A DNA stretch of 9,318 bases from an uncultured bacterium. Its GTDB lineage: Bacteria > Actinomycetota > Coriobacteriia > Coriobacteriales > Coriobacteriaceae. How positions within the stretch are numbered: the stretch's first letter is position 1; every line of letters starts with the position of its first letter. The stretch covers positions 1 through 9,318 of the forward strand of contig CAJMRZ010000041.1 in assembly GCA_905215945.1 (NCBI GenBank). Reading direction: 5' to 3'. The position numbers and the translations under genes were made by a program. Positions 1-5,375 of the stretch are shown piece by piece. Below the pieces are notes generated by a model that ran no database searches, had not been told where the DNA came from, and was given only the letters and a program-made list of their open reading frames with translations.

Positions 1-1
1 C

Positions 2-736
2 GGCGCCTATGCCATCGGCTCCAACCGCAACACCGAGATCCACACCTTCCAGATCCGTCAGGGCATGGACCCCGAGATCGCGACCATTCAGTGGGAGATG
101 CTCTCCAACGCCGAATTCTCCGTCGCCATCCCCTTCTACTCCGCACTGCTCACCGAGGTCAGCCCCTACTTCAGCGATCAGGATGTCTCCTTCGATCACT
201 GCGAAGAGGAAGACGTCGTGAACAACGAGGAGCCCAAGAACTCCATCAACTACGTCCTCATGGACATCAACACGCTCGCCTATGAGAACCGCGACCACTG
301 CGCCACCGGCGTCCGCGCCTACGCCCTGCAGAAGGAACTCATCGAGCAGAACCTGACCGTCGACGAGGCCATGCAGGCCGAAGAAGGCACCGAGGCCCGT
401 ACCGCCCTGGCCAACAAGGCCGGCAAGGCTGCAACCAAGAACACCTATGTTAAGTGCAAGGCCATGCTCGAGGAGATGCGCGACTACCTCAAGGAGGGCG
501 ATTTCTCCGAGGAGTTCGTCCCGAGTGACTACGATGCTGACAACGACTGCCTGGTCGAGTCCATCACCTACGCCGACGAGGCCCTTTCCGATGAGGACGT
601 GGCCGAGCCCGAGGCCGAAGAGGAAGAGGCCGCCGAGGAGAAGTCCGAGGGCAACAACATGGCCGCCATGGCCGTTGGCGCCGTCGTCATCATCGGTGTC
701 TGCGCCTACGTGATCTATCGTCGCAAGAAGGCCTAA
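2..736 (+). CDS. C69-family dipeptidase, C-terminal part, membrane-anchored (5' end outside window)
   Basis: The frame is open from the window edge and ends at TAA 734-736, leaving 244 visible residues. The segment GSNRNTEIHTFQIR near the left edge resembles the conserved part of peptidase C69 (PepD-like) dipeptidases, which are N-terminal-nucleophile cysteine hydrolases cleaving dipeptides. The catalytic Cys lies near the N-terminus in this family and is therefore not visible. After the enzyme domain comes a very acidic Glu/Ala-rich stretch (about visible residues 195-215), then a hydrophobic helix (about 219-238) and a basic tail RRKKA. This is the layout of a surface enzyme tethered by a C-terminal transmembrane anchor, without an LPXTG motif. 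The enzyme probably acts outside the cell on short peptides. It is followed by its own hairpin and is not obviously in an operon with the transporter downstream. Family call is fairly sure; substrate unknown. Confidence 0.82.
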   Translation, partial: GAYAIGSNRNTEIHTFQIRQGMDPEIATIQWEMLSNAEFSVAIPFYSALLTEVSPYFSDQDVSFDHCEEEDVVNNEEPKNSINYVLMDINTLAYENRDHCATGVRAYALQKELIEQNLTVDEAMQAEEGTEARTALANKAGKAATKNTYVKCKAMLEEMRDYLKEGDFSEEFVPSDYDADNDCLVESITYADEALSDEDVAEPEAEEEEAAEEKSEGNNMAAMAVGAVVIIGVCAYVIYRRKKA

Positions 737-754
737 GACCCTCATGTCCTAGCT

Positions 755-800
755 GAGCGGGCGGGGCACATGAGTCACCTCACCCGCTTAGCCCGCTCTT
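755..800 (+). terminator. Probable terminator of the C69 dipeptidase gene
   Basis: GAGCGGGC (755-762) pairs perfectly with GCCCGCTC (791-798), followed by TTATTG. The 28-base interior is long and the T run is poor, so this could be a weak terminator or an mRNA-stabilising hairpin. It starts 18 bases after the stop codon. Confidence 0.5.
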
Positions 801-825
801 ATTGACCGACGGGAAACCCGCCTGA

Positions 826-844
826 AATCTTTTCAAAAAAGATT
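826..844. repeat. AT-rich inverted repeat next to the leader promoter (possible operator)
   Basis: AATCTTTT (826-833) and AAAAGATT (837-844) form perfect 8-base arms around CAA. The dyad stands out in GC-rich surroundings. It lies just upstream of, and touches, the -35 region of the promoter that would drive the Trp leader. It could be a repressor site, an A/T-rich promoter-enhancing element, or the end of the upstream transcription unit. No regulator is assigned. Confidence 0.4.
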
Positions 845-873
845 CCCCCGCACACACTTCGCTGTGCTATAGT
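843..873 (+). promoter_or_regulatory. Predicted promoter of the Trp leader/transporter unit (extended -10)
   Basis: TGCTATAGT at 865-873 is an extended -10 box (TGn plus TATAGT, one base from TATAAT). Only a poor -35 is visible (TTCCCC at 843-848, 19-base spacer), which fits an extended -10 promoter. The predicted start near 880 leaves about 50 bases before the leader ATG and gives a terminated RNA of about 190 bases. Confidence 0.6.
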
Positions 874-931
874 GCAGCGCAACAGCAACTAGGTGCGACC
901 GCGCCATGGCATCACGAAAGGAGCCACCGAC

Positions 932-1000
932 ATGAAGAACACGATGAAGTCTCTTAACAACTGGTGGTGGCGTGATGCGAATACGATCGGTCGACAGTGA
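932..1000 (+). CDS. Tryptophan leader peptide (trpL-type), 22 aa, three consecutive Trp
   Basis: ATG 932-934 follows a strong ribosome binding site AAAGGAG (917-923) at 8 bases. The ORF ends at TGA 998-1000 and contains LNNWWWRD, with UGG codons at 962-964, 965-967 and 968-970. Trp is the rarest amino acid and has a single codon, so three in a row in a 22-codon ORF between a promoter and a terminator are diagnostic of a Trp-sensing leader peptide. The peptide itself probably has no function; its translation rate senses charged tRNA-Trp. What is controlled is the ECF substrate-binding gene starting at 1145, not a Trp biosynthesis operon. It is too short for most gene finders. Confidence 0.9.
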   Translation: MKNTMKSLNNWWWRDANTIGRQ

Positions 1001-1038
1001 GTCCCTCACGCCTGTTTTTGCGCTCTAGGTGATTGGAA

Positions 1039-1067
1039 GGCCTCCGGTTTCGACCGGGGGCCTTTTT
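1039..1067 (+). terminator. Intrinsic terminator of the Trp attenuator
   Basis: GGCCTCCGG (1039-1047) pairs over nine positions (one G-U) with CCGGGGGCC (1054-1062) around the loop TTTCGA, followed directly by TTTTTCTA. The stem can be lengthened by A-U and G-U pairs into the T run (1036-1038 with 1063-1065). It ends 77 bases before the transporter start codon, so termination here would keep the gene off when Trp is plentiful. Confidence 0.9.
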
Positions 1068-1144
1068 CTATCTCGAGCCCGATCGCATTCGCATCACGCG
1101 CCTCCGCTTTTCTCTTGCACTCCCCTTCCGAAAGGATTTTCACC

Positions 1145-1717
1145 ATGTCTCAGAACACCACCGCCACCCAGCCCCGCACCGTCCAGACCGCCGACCGTGG
1201 CAAACTCGATGTCCGCGCCCTCGTCCTGCTTGCCATCCTGCTCGCCGCCGGCTTCATCCTCAACTTCACCGTCGGCAAGGCAATCTCGGGCATCTCGGGC
1301 GGCATGATCAGCCCCGAGTTCATCATCTCGGCCTTCTGCCTCACCATCCTGGTCGTTCGCCCCAACATCGGCCAGGCGCTCGTCATCGGCCTCATCTCGG
1401 CTGCCGTGATCCAGATCACCACCACTTCGCCCTTTGTCGATTTTGCCGCCGAAGGCATCGCCGCCATGCTCATGGCCGGCATCGTCAACGCCGCCGGCAA
1501 GAACGGTCAGGTCAAGCCCGCGATCGCCATTGTCGCAACCTTCCTGACCACATTTGCCTCCGGCGTCATCTTCATGGTCATCAAGATGGCCATGCTCGGC
1601 GTGGTAGGCGAGCTCGCCGCCGCCATGCTGCCCGTCGTTGCCATGACCGCCGTCTTTAACGCCATTCTGGTCGGCGCCCTCTACCTGCCCATCCAGAAGG
1701 CCCTTAGGCTCAACTAA
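1145..1717 (+). CDS. trpP: TrpP-family ECF transporter S component (predicted tryptophan-binding subunit)
   Basis: A 190-residue integral membrane protein. ATG 1145 is chosen because GAAAGGA (1130-1136) lies 8 bases upstream; an in-frame TTG at 1115 has no such site. After a polar N-terminus, about six hydrophobic segments follow (near residues 25-43, 57-71, 75-92, 103-117, 124-147, 157-182), as in ECF substrate-binding proteins, with small-residue (Ala-rich) packing in helix 1 that in this class contacts EcfT. The segments GGMISPEFII and RPNIGQALVIGLISA and the overall length resemble the Bacillus tryptophan transporter TrpP (recalled from memory, no alignment run). A Trp attenuator upstream and EcfAA'/EcfT genes downstream independently support Trp or a close indole compound as substrate. 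The function would be high-affinity Trp capture at the membrane, with import powered by the ATPase downstream. Codon use matches its neighbours. Confidence 0.82.
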   Translation: MSQNTTATQPRTVQTADRGKLDVRALVLLAILLAAGFILNFTVGKAISGISGGMISPEFIISAFCLTILVVRPNIGQALVIGLISAAVIQITTTSPFVDFAAEGIAAMLMAGIVNAAGKNGQVKPAIAIVATFLTTFASGVIFMVIKMAMLGVVGELAAAMLPVVAMTAVFNAILVGALYLPIQKALRLN

Positions 1718-1723
1718 CCCGCT

Positions 1724-1824
1724 CGGCTTTACGAGCCACCCCATCTTGGCGTTCATTCGTCGCTCGCGTACCCAAGTACGCTTCGCTCCTCTTTCGCGCC
1801 AACCTGGGGCCCCTCGTAAAGCCG
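1724..1824. repeat. Long imperfect inverted repeat with nested central hairpin
   Basis: CGGCTTTACGAG (1724-1735) is the exact reverse complement of CTCGTAAAGCCG (1813-1824). Inside, 1739-1751 pairs with 1797-1809 at 11 of 13 positions. The centre holds GCGTAC-CCAA-GTACGC (1766-1781). The whole 101-base unit can fold into one long cruciform or RNA hairpin, and no protein fits it. It starts 6 bases after the stop of the S-component gene. It looks like a mobile or amplified palindromic intergenic element, or a 3'-end stabiliser; lack of a T run argues against a simple terminator. Confidence 0.75.
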
Positions 1825-1867
1825 TCTCCGTGCTTCACCACCAAAGACTGTCCCAAACAACGAGCTT

Positions 1868-1911
1868 TTGGGGACGTTCTTAAACGACTGGTCATTTAAG
1901 AACGTCCCCAA
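1868..1911. repeat. Perfect 17-base-arm inverted repeat just upstream of the ATPase gene
   Basis: Bases 1868-1884 and 1895-1911 are perfect reverse complements; the left arm begins TTGGGGACGTTC. The 10-base loop CGACTGGTCA can add GAC/GTC pairs. The hairpin ends 7 bases before the ribosome binding site GAAAGG (1919-1924) of the ATPase gene. It is very stable but has no T run, so it is more likely a repeat element, RNA processing or stability site than a terminator. It could lower expression of the ATPase relative to the S component. Confidence 0.8.
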
Positions 1912-1929
1912 TGACTATGAAAGGTATCC

Positions 1930-3681
1930 ATGGAAACGATCATCAACGTCGACGATGTCTCGTTCTCCTATGGCACGCAGACCGAGCAGACGCTCAGCCA
2001 CATTTCGCTCAGCGTGAACAAGGGAGATTTCATCGGCATCATCGGGCCCTCGGGCGCCGGCAAGTCCACGCTTGCCGCCTGCCTGTCAGGTGCCGTGCCC
2101 CACCACTACACCGGCACGTTCTTTGGGTCCGTCATGGTTGACGGCCACGACACCTGCGAGGTCTCGCTGACCGACGTGTCGCAAATCGTCGGCAGCGTGC
2201 TGCAGGATATCGACACGCAGATGGTCGCTTCGATCGTCGAGGACGAGATGCTCTTTGGCCTCGAGAACTTTGGCGTTCCCCACGACAAGATCGAGCAGCG
2301 CTTGAGCGAAACGCTCGAGACCGTCGGCATCAGCGACCAGCGTGACCGCGAGATCGCCACCCTCTCGGGCGGACAGAAGCAAAAGGTGGCCATCGCCGCC
2401 ATCCTCGCCATGCGTCCGCGCGTCTTGGTTCTCGACGAGCCCACCGCGGCACTCGACCCCGCCAGCTCCACGTTGGTTTTCGAGACGCTGCGTGAGGCAA
2501 ACCGCGCACTTGGAATCACCATCGTCGTCGTTGAGCAAAAGGTCGCCCTACTCTCGGAGTACTGCAACCGCGTGCTCGTGCTCAACCATGGCGAAATCGC
2601 GCTGCAGGGCGAGCCACACGAGGTCTTCGCGCATACCGACGAGCTCCGTGCCATCGGCGTAGACTGCCCTCGCGTCACGCGTATCTTCAATAGCCTCGAG
2701 GCCGATGGCCTGGTAAGCGGTACCCCCTGCTTGGATGTCGATGAGGCTGAGCGCCTGATTTCGGGCATCGTCGACCCCGCACACGCGGCCATCGAAGCCC
2801 AGGCGCCCACCGGTTCCCCGCATGCACCGTCGTTGCGTCCTCATGCCAAGGACGCCGAACCCGTACTCACCTTCGACCATGTTGAGTTTGCCTATCCCAA
2901 TGGCGGCGCCGCCGTACACGACCTTAGCCTGACGCTCTATCCTGGCGAGCTCGTGGGCATCGTCGGCCAAAACGGCGCCGGCAAGACCACGCTCACCAAA
3001 CTGCTCACAGGCCTGCTTAAGCCCGCCTCGGGCAGCGTGCGCGTCACGGGACTGGATACCGCAGCCGTTCCCACGAGCCGCATCGCTCGCGAGGTCGCGA
3101 CCCTCTTCCAAAACCCCGACCGCCAGATCTGCAAGGACACCGTGCTCAACGAGGTCGCCTTTGGCCTGGAGCTTGCCGGCATCGACCGTGCCGAGGCTCT
3201 GCGTCGCGCCCAGCTGGTCATCGACCGCTTTGGTCTGCCCGCCGACGAGGCACCGTTCTCGCTTTCGCGTGGCCAGCGACAAATGGTGGCACTTGCCTCC
3301 GTCGTAGTGGTTGAGCCCAAGATCGTCGTGCTCGACGAGCCCACGAGCGGCCTTGATTACCGCGAGTGCATGACCGTCATGGAAACGGTGCGCACCATGG
3401 CCGAGCGCGGTTGCGCCGTTATCATGGTCTGCCACGATATGGAAGTCGTCTCGGATTTTGCCGAGCGCATTGTGGTAATGGCCGACGGTCGCATCCTCGA
3501 CCGCGGCCGCACGCACGAGCTATTCTCGAACATCGATCTCATGCGGCGTGCCTACGTGGAGCCTCCCCAGGTTATTGAACTCTCGCGCCGTCTGGCATCT
3601 TCCGTCTCGCCCGCTTTTGCGCAGGTGAGCGAGGTCACCGATGTCGTTCGAATTACCAAGGAGATGGTCCACCGTGGTTAA
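1930..3681 (+). CDS. ECF transporter energy-coupling ATPase, fused EcfA-EcfA' (two ABC domains)
   Basis: A 583-residue protein with two ABC ATPase domains in one chain. ATG 1930 has GAAAGG five bases upstream. Domain 1: Walker A GPSGAGKS (39-46), Q-loop Gln92, signature LSGGQ (145-149), Walker B VLVLDEP (165-171). Domain 2: Walker A GQNGAGKT (346-353), Q-loop Gln394 in FQNPDRQ (typical of ECF ATPases), signature LSRGQ (445-449), Walker B IVVLDEP (465-471), switch His502 in VCHD. A linker of about 70 residues (about 240-310), rich in Pro, Ala and His, joins them. In domain 1 the expected switch His is replaced by Gln203 (VVEQK), so only one of the two composite sites looks fully canonical. The protein would hydrolyse ATP at the cytoplasmic face and drive toppling of the S subunit through EcfT. 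It overlaps the EcfT gene by 8 bases and lies downstream of the TrpP-like gene, suggesting a dedicated module. Service to other S components encoded elsewhere cannot be excluded. Confidence 0.92.
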   Translation: METIINVDDVSFSYGTQTEQTLSHISLSVNKGDFIGIIGPSGAGKSTLAACLSGAVPHHYTGTFFGSVMVDGHDTCEVSLTDVSQIVGSVLQDIDTQMVASIVEDEMLFGLENFGVPHDKIEQRLSETLETVGISDQRDREIATLSGGQKQKVAIAAILAMRPRVLVLDEPTAALDPASSTLVFETLREANRALGITIVVVEQKVALLSEYCNRVLVLNHGEIALQGEPHEVFAHTDELRAIGVDCPRVTRIFNSLEADGLVSGTPCLDVDEAERLISGIVDPAHAAIEAQAPTGSPHAPSLRPHAKDAEPVLTFDHVEFAYPNGGAAVHDLSLTLYPGELVGIVGQNGAGKTTLTKLLTGLLKPASGSVRVTGLDTAAVPTSRIAREVATLFQNPDRQICKDTVLNEVAFGLELAGIDRAEALRRAQLVIDRFGLPADEAPFSLSRGQRQMVALASVVVVEPKIVVLDEPTSGLDYRECMTVMETVRTMAERGCAVIMVCHDMEVVSDFAERIVVMADGRILDRGRTHELFSNIDLMRRAYVEPPQVIELSRRLASSVSPAFAQVSEVTDVVRITKEMVHRG

Positions 3682-4420
3682 CGTCATCGACTACATGCCG
3701 GGCGATACGCTACTGCATCGCCTGAACCCCGTCGTCAAACTGGGCCTCGCCGCCGCCATCATCGTCGGCATCTTCTTGTCCGACACCTACGTGGCGCTGC
3801 TGGGCTTTTTGGCACTCACCCTTGCGCTGGGCGCCTATGCCGGCGTCGTCGACCGTCTGTTCTCGCTGCTCAAGTTGCTGATTCCGCTCGCGCTTATCAT
3901 GCTGGTGCTCCAGCTGGCCTTTATGCGCGATGGCAACGTGGTGTGGGGCTTTATCACCGACACGGGCCTCATCACAGGATCGAAGGCCTGTCTGCGCCTA
4001 CTGGGTGTGGCGTTACCACTCATCCTCATGCTCATGGTGACCAAGCTCAACGACCTTGCCAACGCCTGCGTCGAGGTGCTGCACGTACCGTATCGCTATG
4101 CCTTCACCTTTACCACGGCGCTGCGCTTTGTGCCGGTGTTTGGTCAGGAGATGAACGCCATCATGGAGGCGCAGACCGCACGCGGCGTCGAGTACGACAC
4201 CAAGAACCCCATCAAGAAGCTCAAGCTCATGCTGCCACTGTGCGTTCCGCTGCTCATCTCGAGCGTGGGCAAGACCGACGCCACGGCCCTGGCAGCCGAG
4301 CAGCGCGGTTTTTATCTGCGCACGCGCACCAGCTCGTACAAGCGCTACCCCATCAAGGGCCTGGACATCGCCGCGCTCATCGTCAGCATCGCCCTCATCG
4401 TCATCGGCTTCCTGTTCTAG
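3674..4420 (+). CDS. ecfT: ECF transporter T component (EcfT)
   Basis: A 248-residue membrane protein beginning at GTG 3674, chosen because AAGGAG (3658-3663) precedes it at 10 bases and the N-terminus then reads MVNVIDYMPGDTLLHRLNP, the usual EcfT opening. An in-frame ATG at 3641 would add 11 residues but has a poorer ribosome site. Hydrophobic segments lie near 20-35, 38-58, 63-83, 103-123 and 230-248. The long cytoplasmic part carries the two coupling motifs of EcfT proteins, ARG (169-171) and QRG (210-212, in AAEQRGF), whose Arg-containing helices sit in grooves of the two ATPase domains. It transmits ATP-driven movement to the S component. The start lies inside the end of the ATPase gene (8-base overlap), implying translational coupling. 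A strong terminator follows, so this ends the operon. Confidence 0.92.
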   Translation: MVNVIDYMPGDTLLHRLNPVVKLGLAAAIIVGIFLSDTYVALLGFLALTLALGAYAGVVDRLFSLLKLLIPLALIMLVLQLAFMRDGNVVWGFITDTGLITGSKACLRLLGVALPLILMLMVTKLNDLANACVEVLHVPYRYAFTFTTALRFVPVFGQEMNAIMEAQTARGVEYDTKNPIKKLKLMLPLCVPLLISSVGKTDATALAAEQRGFYLRTRTSSYKRYPIKGLDIAALIVSIALIVIGFLF

Positions 4421-4449
4421 TTCACCACCGACAGCAACCGCCCAACGCA

Positions 4450-4490
4450 AAAGGCCTCAGCTCGCACCAAACGAGCCGAGGCCTTTACTG
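4450..4490. terminator. Bidirectional terminator between the ECF operon and the racemase gene
   Basis: Arms 4450-4464 and 4472-4486 pair at 14 of 15 positions around CACCAAA. The plus-strand exit is CCTTTACTGTTT and the minus-strand exit CCTTTTGCG. It lies between converging genes, serving the EcfT gene (+) and the racemase gene (-). Confidence 0.85.
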
Positions 4491-4544
4491 TTTCACAGAT
4501 AAAACCTACCAAAATTAACCTGTCCCTTTTTGGCGGGTCGGAAG

Positions 4545-5291
4545 CTAGAGGCGGTAGGGGGCGCCGCTGCGGATGATGGATTCGCGCACCAGGACGTCCA
4601 TGGCGTCGAGGGTGATCTCAGGCATCTCTCGGTACTTCTGCAGCACCGAGAGCTCGGTGCAGGCCAGAATGACGCGGTCGCAGCCGCTACGGGCGAACTC
4701 CCACATCACGCGGTCGAACTTATCCATATCGGGCTCACGTCCGGCCTTCACATCATCGTAGATAAGCGACATCACATCGTTCTGACGTTTCTCGCTGGGA
4801 TAGACGACCTCAACACCCGCAGCCTTACATTCGCGGCCGTAGACGCCCGCGCCCACGGTGCCATCGGTGCCCATGATGCCGATCTTATGCACCGGCTCGG
4901 CCGGCATACTCAGGTTGGGGTCGAACTCGCACTCCCCCATCACCGCACCCGCAAGGGCATAGCGCACCGACTCACGCGGCATGTGGATAATCGGCACCTT
5001 CGTAAACGACTGGATCTGGTCGTAGAAGTAGTGCGACGTGTTGCAGGGAATGGCAATGTGCGCACAGCCCAGCGACTCGAGTGCCTGGGCGCACTCTTTC
5101 ATGGTCGCCAGCAGCTTGGCATGCTCGCCGGTCTTAATGGCCAGCGTGCGGTCGGGCATGGTCGACTTGGAGAGTACCACCATGTCGATATGTTCCTGAT
5201 CGCAGGCAGCAGCCGTATGACGCACCACCTGGTCGTAGTAATACGACGTGGCCTCGGCGCCCATGCCGCCGATAACTCCCAGCTTTTCCAT
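4545..5291 (-). CDS. racD: Aspartate racemase (Asp/Glu racemase family)
   Basis: A 248-residue cytoplasmic enzyme of the PLP-independent aspartate/glutamate racemase family, which interconverts L- and D-aspartate with two cysteines. The N-terminus MEKLGVIGGMG is the family opening. The catalytic pair is visible as Cys83 in IPCNTSHYF and Cys211 in ILACTELS. The start at 5291 (minus strand) is set by AAGGAGG five bases upstream; the frame stays open further upstream, but an earlier start would add a non-conserved polar tail. The gene lies 84 bases downstream of an ATP-grasp ligase gene on the same strand, the pairing known for D-Asp incorporation into peptidoglycan in Enterococcus faecium. It probably supplies D-Asp for the wall. 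A separate promoter in the gap is possible. Glutamate racemase is less likely given the motifs and neighbour. Confidence 0.88.
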   Translation of the reverse strand: MEKLGVIGGMGAEATSYYYDQVVRHTAAACDQEHIDMVVLSKSTMPDRTLAIKTGEHAKLLATMKECAQALESLGCAHIAIPCNTSHYFYDQIQSFTKVPIIHMPRESVRYALAGAVMGECEFDPNLSMPAEPVHKIGIMGTDGTVGAGVYGRECKAAGVEVVYPSEKRQNDVMSLIYDDVKAGREPDMDKFDRVMWEFARSGCDRVILACTELSVLQKYREMPEITLDAMDVLVRESIIRSGAPYRL

Positions 5292-5311
5292 CGCCGCCTC
5301 CTTGGTGACGC

Positions 5312-5333
5312 TTGCGCAATTGCGCGTATCATA
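5312..5333 (-). promoter_or_regulatory. Candidate racemase promoter with palindrome over the start site
   Basis: On the minus strand TATGAT (5333 to 5328) is a good -10 box. A TTGCAT upstream is spaced only 14 bases away, so the -35 is doubtful. Three bases downstream of the -10 begins the perfect 12-base palindrome GCGCAATTGCGC (5325-5314), which overlaps TTGCGCAA (5312-5319). This is a classic operator position, but no regulator is known. Confidence 0.4.
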
Positions 5334-5375
5334 CCCGCGCCCGCCCGATGCAAACCGGACGGGCGCCGCGCTCAT

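Larger units (their letters stand above)
880..1067 (+). promoter_or_regulatory. Tryptophan transcription attenuator (leader RNA)
   Basis: This untranslated leader holds all parts of a ribosome-mediated attenuator: promoter, ribosome binding site, short ORF with three adjacent UGG codons, alternative base pairings and an intrinsic terminator before the structural gene. Hairpin 1:2 joins GGCGTGA (969-975, starting in the third Trp codon) to TCACGCC (1006-1012, just past the leader stop). The terminator uses 1039-1047 and 1054-1062. A competing pairing, CGGTCGA (988-994) with TCGACCG (1050-1056), would consume the loop and 3' arm of the terminator. A ribosome stalled at the Trp codons leaves 988-994 free, whereas one at the stop codon (998-1000) covers it. 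The parts are visible in the sequence; the switching model is inferred and the RNA was not folded computationally. Confidence 0.82.

Noticed and set aside
891..905. AGGTGCGACCGCG resembles the T-box core AGGGTGGNACCGCG, which would suggest a tRNA-sensing T-box riboswitch.
   Set aside because: The tRNA-binding UGGN is UGCG here, there is no room for Stem I after the predicted promoter, and the motif is about 140 bases from the terminator. The leader peptide with three Trp codons explains the region better.
1115..1144. TTG at 1115 as an alternative start of the S component.
   Set aside because: GAAAGGA is placed for ATG 1145; the upstream extension is not hydrophobic or conserved-looking.
2548..3516. 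322-codon open minus-strand frame within the ATPase gene.
   Set aside because: Antisense to conserved Walker and signature motifs; no own ribosome site or domain.
3641..3673. ATG 3641 as the EcfT start.
   Set aside because: AAGGAG at 3658-3663 fits GTG 3674, and EcfT proteins usually begin close to the YMPGD segment. It remains possible but less likely.
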